Source: Sphingomonadaceae bacterium
Lineage (GTDB): Bacteria > Pseudomonadota > Alphaproteobacteria > Sphingomonadales > Sphingomonadaceae
Direction: 5' to 3'
Assembly (NCBI GenBank): GCA_025356175.1
Contig: JANXUP010000163.1
Span: 1 to 34,041 of the forward strand
DNA length: 34,041 nt
Of the stretch, positions 16,911 to 24,815 are shown piece after piece (the first letter of the stretch is position 1; every line of letters starts with the position of its first letter). The notes beneath the pieces were generated by a model. The model saw only the letters and a list, made by a program, of their open reading frames with translations, was not told the DNA's origin and searched no databases. A program made the position numbers and the translations under genes.

Positions 16911-18557
16911 ATGACCATGAATGCTCATTCCGCCCACACCGGTGCGAAGAAAGGCCCTGCGATGAAACGCCTAGCCATTACCCTCCTCTCGGCTGCCTGC
17001 GCGGTCGCACCGCTCGGCCTTATGTCGACCTCGGCTGCGAACGCCCAGTCGGTCAGCCGCCCGGCCAACGACGTGGTGCTTTCCATCGGTCGTGGCCAAC
17101 TGGTTACGGTTGCGGGAAGCATGACCGACGTGTTCGTGGCCAACGACACGGTTGCCGATGTTCAGGTCAAATCGGCTCACCAGCTCTATGTCTTCGGCAA
17201 GGCCGGCGGCGAGACCACGATCTATGCCAGCAACGCGGCTGGCGACGTGATCTGGTCGGCTAATGTTCGGGTCGGCTCAAACATCGATAGCGTCGATCAG
17301 ATGCTGCACATGGCAATGCCTGACGCCAAGATCTCGGTCTCGACGATGGGCACCAACACTTTCCTGCTGACCGGCACCGTTGCCGCGCCGGAAGATGCAG
17401 CAGAAGCCCAGCGCCTGGTTCAGGCCTTCGTCGGCAAGGAGGCGAACGTCATCACTCGGCTCAAGATGGCGACACCATTGCAGGTCAACCTGCACGTCAA
17501 GTTCGCCGAGGTTAGCCGTTCGTTGATCCGCGACATCGGCACCAACCTGACCAGCATCGACGGGAGCAGCGGCTTCCAGTTCGGCGTCGGCCAAGGCACC
17601 ACCGGAACCACGTTCCGTCCGGGCTCTGCCACCGGTGTCGGCAACAAGCCGGCGGTCTACATTCCCGATATCAACAACCCCGGCAAATTCATCCAAGTCC
17701 CCGGCACTGATGTTGCAGCAACTGCAGTTGGCACGACCCTGGGCTTTGCCGGCAAGCTGGCCGGGCTTGACCTGCTGGGTGCTCTCAATCTTGGCGAACA
17801 GGTCGGCCTCGTGTCGACCCTGTCGGAACCCAACCTGACTGCCCTTTCGGGCGAAACCGCCGACTTCCTGGCGGGCGGTGAATATCCGATCCCGATCAGC
17901 CAGGGCCTCGGCACCACCTCGATCGAATACAAGCGCTTCGGGGTCAGCCTGTCTTACACGCCTACGGTACTCTCGAACGGCCGGATCTCGATGCGCGTGC
18001 GCCCCGAGGTATCCGAGCTGTCAAGCCAGGGCGCAGTCACGATCAATGGCTTCCAGGTGCCGGCGCTGACGGTGCGACGCGCGGAAACCACGGTGGAACT
18101 GGGCTCGGGCCAGAGCTTCATGATCGCCGGGCTGATGAGCAACAATGCGCAGAGTGCGATCAAGAAAATGCCTGGCGCGGGCGACCTGCCGATCCTTGGT
18201 TCGCTGTTCCGTTCGACACACTTCCAAAAGGGTGAAACCGAACTGGTGATCATCGTGACGCCGTATTTGGTGAACCCGGTCAACGCGAACGACATCAAGC
18301 TTCCAACCGACGGCTTCAAGGCTGCCAACGTTGGCGAGCAGACGTTCGGCAACATGCAGACCGACGGCAAGTCTGGCGGGGATCGCCCGAAGCCGACTTC
18401 CGCTCCGCAGCAGAACCCGAACGGCCCCCAGGTTGGCGATGCCTATGCCCCGACGCGCGCTCCGGCGCCGCAGACGGCATCGGGAGGCGACAAGGATACC
18501 AAGAAGAAGAAGTCCAAGGCAGACGGCGACGTCGGCCCCGGCTTCAGCCTGAATTGA
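16911..18557 (+). CDS. cpaC: Type II/III secretin family protein CpaC/RcpA
   Basis: A 548-residue outer-membrane secretin of the Tad pilus. A signal peptide ends near SAANAQS (about residue 45). The BON-like/N-terminal domain (DVVLSIGRGQLVTVAGSMTDVFVANDTVADVQV) is followed by a Gly-rich spacer. The secretin core then has VGLVSTLSEPNLTALSGETADFLAGGEYPIP and the C-terminal signature ETELVIIVTPYLVNPV. The last 90 residues are hydrophilic and Lys/Pro-rich. The ATG at 16911 has GGAGGG before it. A later ATG at 16962 (MKRLAITLL) would give a more compact signal peptide and is possible. Confidence 0.95.
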   Translation: MTMNAHSAHTGAKKGPAMKRLAITLLSAACAVAPLGLMSTSAANAQSVSRPANDVVLSIGRGQLVTVAGSMTDVFVANDTVADVQVKSAHQLYVFGKAGGETTIYASNAAGDVIWSANVRVGSNIDSVDQMLHMAMPDAKISVSTMGTNTFLLTGTVAAPEDAAEAQRLVQAFVGKEANVITRLKMATPLQVNLHVKFAEVSRSLIRDIGTNLTSIDGSSGFQFGVGQGTTGTTFRPGSATGVGNKPAVYIPDINNPGKFIQVPGTDVAATAVGTTLGFAGKLAGLDLLGALNLGEQVGLVSTLSEPNLTALSGETADFLAGGEYPIPISQGLGTTSIEYKRFGVSLSYTPTVLSNGRISMRVRPEVSELSSQGAVTINGFQVPALTVRRAETTVELGSGQSFMIAGLMSNNAQSAIKKMPGAGDLPILGSLFRSTHFQKGETELVIIVTPYLVNPVNANDIKLPTDGFKAANVGEQTFGNMQTDGKSGGDRPKPTSAPQQNPNGPQVGDAYAPTRAPAPQTASGGDKDTKKKKSKADGDVGPGFSLN

Positions 18558-18569
18558 GAGGTGACGACA

Positions 18570-19220
18570 ATGCGTAATTCAATCACTCGCAAAGCACTTG
18601 CCGGCGCACTCACCCTCGGCCTTGCCCTTGGACTGAGCGGCTGTGGCGGCATGGCCAAGAACCGCAGCCTTGAAAGCGTACACCAGGCCGTTGTCACGAC
18701 CAGCAACTACACGCTGGATATCGCGGCCGGACCGGGAGGGGTTTCGATCCCCGAACAGCGCCGCTTGTCGGGCTGGTTCGAAGCCATGGACCTCAAGTAC
18801 GGTGACCGAATCTATGTCGATGACCCGATGAAGAGCTTGGCCACGCGCGGCATCGTCGATGCCGTCGCCGGCCGCTACGGTATGATGACCAGCGACGATG
18901 CCCCGGTCACCCCGGGCGATGTCAGCCCGGGTACGATCCGGATCATCGTCACCCGGTCATCGGCCACCGTGCCGGGCTGCCCCGACTGGTCGACCAATTC
19001 GGACACCAATCTCGGCAACGGAACCTACGGCAACTACGGTTGCTCGGTGAATTCCAACATGGCCGCGATGGTCGCCGATCCGTCGCACCTGATCCATGGC
19101 GCGTCGGGCAACGGCTCGACCGTGGTCATGAGCAGCACCAAGGCGATCGACAGCTACCGTACCGCTCCTCCGACAGGCGAAAAAGGCCTGAAGGACAACA
19201 CCACGCAGACGGGGAAGTAA
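18570..19220 (+). CDS. cpaD: Flp pilus assembly lipoprotein CpaD
   Basis: A 216-residue Tad lipoprotein. The N-terminus is a lipoprotein signal with lipobox LSGC and Cys25. The body shows the CpaD pattern: HQAVVTTSNYTLDI, a VSIPEQRRLSGWF stretch, and VPGCPDWS with the paired cysteines of NYGCSVNSNMAAMVADPSHLIHG. The ATG at 18570 has GAGAGG upstream; a GTG at 18561 would add three residues. In related systems CpaD helps place or stabilise the secretin. It is 12 bases from cpaC and 4 bases from cpaE, so it is certainly cotranscribed. Confidence 0.93.
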   Translation: MRNSITRKALAGALTLGLALGLSGCGGMAKNRSLESVHQAVVTTSNYTLDIAAGPGGVSIPEQRRLSGWFEAMDLKYGDRIYVDDPMKSLATRGIVDAVAGRYGMMTSDDAPVTPGDVSPGTIRIIVTRSSATVPGCPDWSTNSDTNLGNGTYGNYGCSVNSNMAAMVADPSHLIHGASGNGSTVVMSSTKAIDSYRTAPPTGEKGLKDNTTQTGK

Positions 19221-19224
19221 GACC

Positions 19225-20514
19225 ATGAACGCTCCTTGGAAACCAGGCGTGCAGGGCAACCGCGACGCTTTCGCCGCCTACATCTGCGACGACGCCGCGC
19301 TCGACGTGCTGCGTCCGGTCGTGATCGAAATGGGCTGGCAGCCCGAAAAGTGCAACAAGGGTGGCCTGCGCAATGCGGTCCAGTCCCTGTCGATCTCGGC
19401 CAGCCCGAACATCCTGATGGTCGACCTTTCGGAGAGCGGTGATCCGCTCAGCGATATCAACGCGCTGGCCGAAGTCTGCGAACCCGGCACGGTCGTGATC
19501 GCGGTGGGCCAGGTCAATGACGTGCGGCTCTATCGCGATCTGCTTGCGAGCGGGATCCACGATTATCTGCTGAAGCCGCTCTCTCCGGGCGCGGTTCGCG
19601 ATGCCTTGGTCAACGCCCAGGCAGTCTTCGCCAATCCCAAGCAGCACGATCCGGCAACCGCGAAGAAGCACATCTCGACCGCGGTGATCGGCACGCGCGG
19701 CGGGGTTGGTGCCTCGACCATCGCGACCTCGCTGGCCTGGCTGTTCAGCGCCGACGAGAAGAGCCCGACTGCGCTGCTCGACCTTGACGTTCACTTCGGC
19801 ACCGGTGCCCTGGCGCTCGACCTCGAACCGGGCCGCGGCCTAACCGACGCGATCGAGAATCCGGGCCGGATCGATGGGCTGTTTATCGAACGCGCGATGA
19901 TCCGTGCCAACGATCACCTTGCGATCCTTTCGGCCGAAGCGCCGATGAGCTCGCCGCTGATGACCGATGGAGCAGCTTTCGTGCAACTGGAGGAAGAATT
20001 CCGCCAGGCGTTCGAAATGACCGTGATCGATCTGCCGCGCAACATGCTGATCAACTTCCCCAATCTCCTCGCCGACGTCAACGTCGTGCTGCTGGTTACG
20101 GAGATGACGCTGGCCTCGGCACGCGATGCGATCCGCATTCTTTCGTGGCTCAAGGCCAACGCGCAGCATGTCCAGCCGATCGTGATCGCCAACAAGGTTC
20201 AGCCCGGTTTGGCTGAGATCAGCAAGGCTGACTTCGAAGCCTCGATCGAACGCAAGATCAATTTCATCGTGCCTTACGACATCAAGGCGGCGACCAATGC
20301 GGCGAAGCTCGGCCAGACTTTTGCCGATGCCAACCGCTCATCGAAGGCGGGCGCCGCGATCCGCGACATTGCCAAGTCGGTGATGGGCGTGGGCGATGGT
20401 GAAACCATCGACGACGCGATCAAACCAAAAAGCTCGCTGCTGGGCAAGTTCGATCTCAAGTCGATGATGACCAGCTCGAAAAAGAGCAAGGCTCCCACCC
20501 AGGCGAACGCCTGA
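19225..20514 (+). CDS. cpaE: Pilus localisation ATPase-like protein CpaE/TadZ
   Basis: A 429-residue ParA/MinD-type protein that positions Tad machinery at the pole in related bacteria. The N-terminal ~140 residues look like a receiver-type domain (ILMVDLSESGDPL, then HDYLLKPLSPGAVRDAL). The P-loop domain starts at IGTRGGVGASTIATSLAW near residue 155. ALLDLDVHFGTGALALDL and VIDLPRNM follow as switch motifs. In the P-loop, the signature Lys of deviant Walker A is Arg and the second Lys is Ala, so ATP hydrolysis is doubtful. The C-terminus is Lys/Ser-rich. The cpaF ATPase expected downstream is absent. Confidence 0.95.
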   Translation: MNAPWKPGVQGNRDAFAAYICDDAALDVLRPVVIEMGWQPEKCNKGGLRNAVQSLSISASPNILMVDLSESGDPLSDINALAEVCEPGTVVIAVGQVNDVRLYRDLLASGIHDYLLKPLSPGAVRDALVNAQAVFANPKQHDPATAKKHISTAVIGTRGGVGASTIATSLAWLFSADEKSPTALLDLDVHFGTGALALDLEPGRGLTDAIENPGRIDGLFIERAMIRANDHLAILSAEAPMSSPLMTDGAAFVQLEEEFRQAFEMTVIDLPRNMLINFPNLLADVNVVLLVTEMTLASARDAIRILSWLKANAQHVQPIVIANKVQPGLAEISKADFEASIERKINFIVPYDIKAATNAAKLGQTFADANRSSKAGAAIRDIAKSVMGVGDGETIDDAIKPKSSLLGKFDLKSMMTSSKKSKAPTQANA

Positions 20515-20529
20515 GCAAATTAAACGGGC

Positions 20530-20550
20530 GGTGCCGCCAATGGTGGCACC
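20530..20550 (+). other. Hairpin in the cpaE-tadB gap
   Basis: GGTGCCGCCA and TGGTGGCACC form nearly complete complementary arms, with one G-U pair in + strand RNA and a small AT-rich loop. It fills the 66-base gap where cpaF is usually encoded. No T-run follows, so it is more likely an RNA-stability or processing element than a terminator. Confidence 0.45.
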
Positions 20551-20580
20551 CGTCCAAGTCAGGGAAGGCGAGACCCGCAG

Positions 20581-21552
20581 ATGGGCATTTTACAGCTCCT
20601 GCTGATTGCCATGGGCATGATGAGCTTCATGGTGCTGGGATACCTGGCGCTGTCGGGGCCATCGGCGGCCAAGGAAGGCGCGCGCCGTCTGGAAGCATTG
20701 CGCGACCGGCACAGCGAAAGCACTTCGGCCAAGATGGCGGCGCAACTCAAGAAGGCTGTGGCTGCCCGCAAGCCCAAGTTGCACCAGATCGCCGGGTCGG
20801 AATCGCGCCTCGCTGCGCTGTCGATGCGACTTCACCGCACTGGCAAGAAATGGACGCTGTCGCAGTATGCCTACGCCTCGGTCGGCTTGGCGCTGACGGT
20901 GACGGTGCTGCTGCTTCTCAAGACCGGTGCGCCGATGCTGGCGCTCGGCGTTGGCTTGTTTGTCGGTGCGGGCCTGCCACACATGGTGGTTAACTACTTC
21001 ATCAAGAAGCGGGCCGGCAAGTTTACCAGCAAGTTCCCTGACGCGATCGAGCTGCTGGTGCGCGGTCTCCGCTCGGGCCTGCCGGTCACCGAAACACTGG
21101 GTGTCGTGTCGAGCGAAGTTCCGGGTCCGGTGGGCGAGGAATTCAAGCTGGTCACCGAACGGATCAAGATTGGCAAGACGATGGAGGATGCCCTCCAGGA
21201 TACCGCCGATCGGCTCAACACGGCAGAATTCAGCTTTTTCGTCATTACTCTGGCGATCCAGCGCGAGACCGGCGGCAACCTTGCCGAAACGCTTTCGAAC
21301 TTGGCCGACGTGCTGCGCAAGCGCGCGCAGATGAAGCTCAAAATCCGCGCGATGAGCTCGGAATCGAAGGCATCGGCCTACATCGTCGGCTCGCTGCCGT
21401 TCCTTGTGTTCGGCATGATCTACTGGATCAACCCCACATATCTTGGCGGGTTCTTCACCGACGACCGCTTGATCATGATCGGCCTTGGCGGCGCGGTATG
21501 GATGAGCATGGGTGCCTTCATCATGGCCAAGATGGTCAGTTTCGAAATTTAG
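20581..21552 (+). CDS. tadB: Tad pilus inner-membrane platform protein TadB (T2SSF family)
   Basis: A 323-residue polytopic protein of the GspF/TadB family that forms, with TadC, the inner-membrane platform driven by CpaF/TadA. Membrane segments lie at about residues 4-24, 98-140 (two helices around LLLLKTGAPMLALG), 267-285 and 298-322. The T2SSF domain shows FPDAIELLVRGLRSGLPVTETL near 155 and the second conserved stretch FFVITLAIQRETGGNLAETLSNLADVLR near 220. GGGAAGG-like sequence precedes the ATG. It is followed by tadC after 20 bases. Confidence 0.94.
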   Translation: MGILQLLLIAMGMMSFMVLGYLALSGPSAAKEGARRLEALRDRHSESTSAKMAAQLKKAVAARKPKLHQIAGSESRLAALSMRLHRTGKKWTLSQYAYASVGLALTVTVLLLLKTGAPMLALGVGLFVGAGLPHMVVNYFIKKRAGKFTSKFPDAIELLVRGLRSGLPVTETLGVVSSEVPGPVGEEFKLVTERIKIGKTMEDALQDTADRLNTAEFSFFVITLAIQRETGGNLAETLSNLADVLRKRAQMKLKIRAMSSESKASAYIVGSLPFLVFGMIYWINPTYLGGFFTDDRLIMIGLGGAVWMSMGAFIMAKMVSFEI

Positions 21553-21572
21553 AGCGTGGGAAGACAAGTATC

Positions 21573-22589
21573 ATGTTGAGGACCCCTCCCGGACCCACCC
21601 TGCTTGGCATCGACGTCATTTGGGTCGGCACCATTCTCGCCTTCCTGGCGGTTTGCGCAGTGATGTTTGCGATCTACGCAGCGGTGACGATCCGCGATCC
21701 GATGCAAAAGCGGGTCAAGGCGCTCAACGATCGCCGCGACCAGCTCAAGTCGGGCCTGCTTACTTCGGGTTCGAAAAAGCGCGCCAGCCTGGTGCGCAGC
21801 ACCGAAACCACCGACAAGATGAAGGATACGCTGTCCACCCTCAGGGTGCTGCAGCAAAGCCAGCTGGTGGCGATCCAGCAGAAGCTATCGCAAGCTGGTA
21901 TCCGCAAGCCCGAGCTTGGCGTTGCGGTCATTTTCGCGCGCATGGTTCTGCCGATCGTGATTGGCGGTTTCGTCGCGCTGATGATCTACGGGTTCAATTA
22001 TTTTCCGACCTGGGGCGGGATGAAGAAGCTGGCCGCCTTCGCGACCGCCGTCGGCCTGGGCTACAAGGGTCCGGAAATCTACCTCTCCAACCTCATCTCC
22101 AAGCGCACCGATGCGATCCGCAAGGGCCTGCCAGACGCGCTCGACTTGCTGGTGATCTGCGCCGAAGCCGGTCTGACGGTCGATGCCTCATTCAACCGCG
22201 TCGCCAGGGAATTGGGCCGAGCCTATCCAGAACTGGGTGACGAGTTTGCATTGACCGCAATCGAGCTCGCCTTCCTCAGCGAACGGCGAATGGCGTTTGA
22301 AAACCTCGCCTACCGGGTCAACCTGGAAGCGGTGAAGGGCGTGACCACCACCATGGTCCAGACCGAACGCTACGGTACGCCGCTAGCCTCGGCGCTGCGT
22401 GTGCTGTCGGCCGAGTTCCGCAACGATCGCATGATGCGCGCCGAAGAAAAGGCCGCGCGCCTGCCCGCGATCATGACCATTCCGCTGATTCTGTTCATTC
22501 TGCCGGTGCTGTTCATCGTCATTCTCGGCCCGGCGGCCTGCTCGATCTCCGATGCCTTCAGTCACCACCCGGGGGCACCGCAGCAATAA
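21573..22589 (+). CDS. tadC: Tad pilus inner-membrane platform protein TadC (T2SSF family)
   Basis: A 338-residue partner of TadB. An N-terminal helix (LGIDVIWVGTILAFLAVCAVMFAIYAAV, roughly 10-37) is followed by a coiled cytoplasmic stretch. The T2SSF domain has LPDALDLLVICAEAGLTVDASFNRVAREL near residue 185, and two C-terminal helices contain TIPLILFILPVLFIVILGPA. The ATG at 21573 is preferred. A longer frame begins inside tadB (21498) but would translate tadB sequence out of frame. It is the last gene of this cluster and ends 22 bases before a strong terminator, so there is no tadD, tadG or pilin downstream. Confidence 0.94.
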   Translation: MLRTPPGPTLLGIDVIWVGTILAFLAVCAVMFAIYAAVTIRDPMQKRVKALNDRRDQLKSGLLTSGSKKRASLVRSTETTDKMKDTLSTLRVLQQSQLVAIQQKLSQAGIRKPELGVAVIFARMVLPIVIGGFVALMIYGFNYFPTWGGMKKLAAFATAVGLGYKGPEIYLSNLISKRTDAIRKGLPDALDLLVICAEAGLTVDASFNRVARELGRAYPELGDEFALTAIELAFLSERRMAFENLAYRVNLEAVKGVTTTMVQTERYGTPLASALRVLSAEFRNDRMMRAEEKAARLPAIMTIPLILFILPVLFIVILGPAACSISDAFSHHPGAPQQ

Positions 22590-22611
22590 GCGCTGTGGCT
22601 GGGAAACAGCC

Positions 22612-22647
22612 GCCGGTCCGGGAATGCCCGGGCCGGCGTTTGTTATT
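22612..22647 (+). terminator. Intrinsic terminator of the Tad cluster
   Basis: GCCGGTCCGGG (22612-22622) and CCCGGGCCGGC (22627-22637) form an 11-base stem around an AATG loop, with one G-U pair in + strand RNA. The T-rich tail GTTTGTTATT follows. It lies 22 bases after the tadC stop. The tail covers the stop codon of the convergent fahA gene, so it may serve both directions. Confidence 0.88.
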
Positions 22648-23653
22648 GGACGGGAACAACCTGCTGCTCGATCGCGCCGAAGATGCTGTGTCCGGCCGCG
22701 TCGCGCATCTCGATCCGCACCATGTCACCATAGCGCAGGAAGTCAGTCTTTGGTGCACCGGTGCCAATCGTCTCGACCATCCGCAATTCGGCAATGCACG
22801 AATAGCCGCGCCCGCCTTGCGCCACCGGCCGGCCGGGCGAGCCATCGGGATCGCGGTTTGAAACGGTCCCCGAACCGATGATCGATCCAGCCCCGATCCG
22901 CCGGGTCCTGGCGAGGTGCGCCAGCAAGGTGCCGAAATCGAAGGTGCATTCCTCGCCCGCGTCGGCACGGCCGAACGGCTGGCCGTTGAGATCGACGCTG
23001 AGCACTCCGCTGAGCCGGCCACCTTGCCAGGCATCGCCCAATTCATCCGGCGTGACGAACACCGGCGAGAAGTGCGTCGCGGGCTTCGATTGGACGAAGC
23101 CGAACCCTTTGGCCAGTTCGCCGGGGATCAGATTGCGCAGCGAAACGTCGTTGACCAGACCGACCAGCTGCACCTGATCAAGCGCTGTCGCCGCGTCGAA
23201 ACCCTGCTCAACATCGCCGGTGACCACGCAGATCTCGGCCTCCATGTCGCAGCCCCAAGCTTCATCGGCGAGTTCGATCGGTGCGCGTGCCCCGCGCAAG
23301 TCATCGCTGCCGCCCTGATACATCAGCGGATCGTGCCAGAAGCTGTCGGGCAATTCCGCCCCGCGCGCCTTGCGCACGAGTTCGACGTGATTGACGTAAG
23401 CCGAACCGTCAGCCCACTGGAAGGCGCGCGGCAGCGGTGCGGCAACCTCGCGTTCGTGGAACCGTTCACGCGGGATCGCACCATGTTCAAGCTCGGTGGC
23501 GAGCGCACGCAAGGCCGGTTCGTGTCGCTCCCAATCGTCCAGCGCGCCCTGCAGCGTGCGCACGACATGCGTGGCGGTTGCATACCAGGCAAGATCGCTG
23601 CTGACGACAACCAGCCGGCCATCGCGGCCGTGGGGCATGGAGGCGAGTTTCAT
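22643..23653 (-). CDS. fahA: Fumarylacetoacetate hydrolase (fumarylacetoacetase) family
   Basis: A 336-residue FAH-fold hydrolase that splits fumarylacetoacetate into fumarate and acetoacetate, the last step of tyrosine/homogentisate breakdown. The metal-binding acidic pair lies in DMEAEICVV near residue 137, and a further Asp lies in GLVNDVSLRN near 168. KGFGFVQSKPATHFSPVFVTP and IGSGTVSNRDPDG complete the family pattern. It is shorter than the ~420-residue animal enzyme, as is usual for this bacterial type. Assignment to fumarylacetoacetase rather than another FAH-fold hydrolase rests on maiA nearby. Its ATG overlaps the marR stop by four bases. Confidence 0.87.
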   Translation of the reverse strand: MKLASMPHGRDGRLVVVSSDLAWYATATHVVRTLQGALDDWERHEPALRALATELEHGAIPRERFHEREVAAPLPRAFQWADGSAYVNHVELVRKARGAELPDSFWHDPLMYQGGSDDLRGARAPIELADEAWGCDMEAEICVVTGDVEQGFDAATALDQVQLVGLVNDVSLRNLIPGELAKGFGFVQSKPATHFSPVFVTPDELGDAWQGGRLSGVLSVDLNGQPFGRADAGEECTFDFGTLLAHLARTRRIGAGSIIGSGTVSNRDPDGSPGRPVAQGGRGYSCIAELRMVETIGTGAPKTDFLRYGDMVRIEMRDAAGHSIFGAIEQQVVPVQ

Positions 23654-24117
23654 TGCTGGTTTCCCGTTTTTTCAGCCTCGGCGCGGATGCGCTCAAGCAG
23701 GTTCCTGAATAGAGCGCGCTCGTCGGCGCTCAAGCTTGAAAATAAGCGTCCTTCCATTTCGAGCGCCATGGGCATGATGGCGCGGTAGACATCCTGTCCG
23801 GCGGACGTAAGGCCAAGATGGTGTGAGCGGCCATCCGCCGAATTCGGCCGCCGGACCAGCAAGCCGCGCTCTTCAAGCCCCCGGCAGGCGCGATTGACCG
23901 CAACCTTGTCCATCCGCGTCGCCTCGACCAGCGTGCGCTGGGTCGCCGCCCCGTGATCGCCGAGCACTGCCATCACGCGCCATTCGGGAATCTTCAGCCC
24001 GAAGTGCGCGCGATATTCGTCGGCGATCCGGTCACTCACCGCATTCGAAGTGATCGACAGCAGGTAAGGCAGGAAATCGGCCAGACGGGTAGGTGTCACT
24101 GAGGAGGACTGGGACAT
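23650..24117 (-). CDS. MarR family transcriptional regulator
   Basis: A 155-residue MarR-type winged-helix DNA-binding protein. The HTH lies at about residues 47-90 (IPEWRVMAVLGDHGAATQRTLVEATRMDKVAVNRACRGLEERGL, broken here only by helix turns). A wing follows with RRPNSADGRSHHLGLTSAG. The C-terminal helix is LSADERALFRNLLERI. I start it at the ATG 24117 (MSQSSSVTP); the open frame continues upstream to 24324 but crosses the maiA gene and has no similarity. It is translationally coupled to fahA (ATGA). The inverted repeat four bases before its start suggests autoregulation and control of fahA. Confidence 0.9.
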   Translation of the reverse strand: MSQSSSVTPTRLADFLPYLLSITSNAVSDRIADEYRAHFGLKIPEWRVMAVLGDHGAATQRTLVEATRMDKVAVNRACRGLEERGLLVRRPNSADGRSHHLGLTSAGQDVYRAIMPMALEMEGRLFSSLSADERALFRNLLERIRAEAEKTGNQQ

Positions 24118-24121
24118 TGCG

Positions 24122-24147
24122 AAACTGGTTCCCCTTGCAACCAGTTT
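24122..24147 (-). promoter_or_regulatory. Perfect inverted repeat, candidate MarR operator
   Basis: AAACTGGTT, 8 bases, AACCAGTTT: two perfect 9-base arms. It lies in the 62-base gap between maiA and marR and ends four bases before the marR ATG, so binding would block transcription or initiation of marR-fahA. MarR dimers commonly bind such palindromes. The assignment is inference. Confidence 0.6.
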
Positions 24148-24179
24148 GCTAGGGCCAGCGCAGGCCCGGCGCAATGGCT

Positions 24180-24815
24180 TCAGGTCAATTTTTGGACCGC
24201 TTCGGGCGCGGCTGCCGCAAAGGCCGAAAGCGCGCGCAAGGCAGCATCGATCGCAACCAGGCGGGGGTAAGCATCGAGCGGCGTATCGAAGCGGCGGGCA
24301 TTGGTCATCTGCGGCACCAGGCAAACGTCGGCCATATTGGGCCGGTCGCCGCCGAACAGTCCGGCCGCGGGCGCCATCTGCTCCAGCGCGGTAAAGCCCT
24401 CGGCGATCCAGTGACGGTACCAGGTGCTTACCGCATTATCATCCTGTCCCAGCTCGCGCCGCAGGTAACCCAGCACGCGCAGGTTATTGAGCGGGTGGAT
24501 GTCCGCCGCAATCAGCAGCGCTTGCGCCAGCGTGCGCGAACGGCTCGCCGGATCGGACGAGACCATCGGCGGGTCCGCGTATTTCGCATCAAGGTAATCG
24601 ATGATCGCGAGACTTTGCGTCAGCAAGTGCCCGTCGATCGCCAGCGCCGGGACCAGACCTTGCGGATTGATCGCCAGATATTCCGCACTGGACTGCGCGC
24701 CTGTAGTCAGATCGAGCTGCACGCTGCGATAGGACACGCCCTTTAGATTAAGCGCAATCCGCACTCGGTACGCTGCTGAGGAACGCCAGTACTCATAAAA
24801 CACGACTTCGCTCAT
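24180..24815 (-). CDS. maiA: Maleylacetoacetate isomerase (zeta-class GST)
   Basis: A 211-residue glutathione-dependent isomerase that converts maleylacetoacetate to fumarylacetoacetate. The N-terminal thioredoxin fold begins VVFYEYWRSSAAYRVRIALNLKG. The zeta-class motif is present but the Cys of SSC is Ala, as in many bacterial homologues. NPQGLVPALAIDG gives the cis-Pro loop and LTQSLAIIDYLD gives the glutathione-binding SxAI. The C-terminal helical domain has ADIHPLNNLRVLGYL. It overlaps the MTA phosphorylase gene by four bases (ATGA). Its product feeds directly into FahA, encoded 0.5 kb downstream. Confidence 0.93.
   Translation of the reverse strand: MSEVVFYEYWRSSAAYRVRIALNLKGVSYRSVQLDLTTGAQSSAEYLAINPQGLVPALAIDGHLLTQSLAIIDYLDAKYADPPMVSSDPASRSRTLAQALLIAADIHPLNNLRVLGYLRRELGQDDNAVSTWYRHWIAEGFTALEQMAPAAGLFGGDRPNMADVCLVPQMTNARRFDTPLDAYPRLVAIDAALRALSAFAAAAPEAVQKLT

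Noticed and set aside
20590..21567. A 325-codon minus-strand open frame opposite tadB
   Set aside because: It is a shadow of tadB, His/Arg/Gln-rich with no motifs.
24118..24324. A 69-residue N-terminal extension of the MarR protein
   Set aside because: It would overlap maiA and the palindrome and has no similarity to MarR N-termini.
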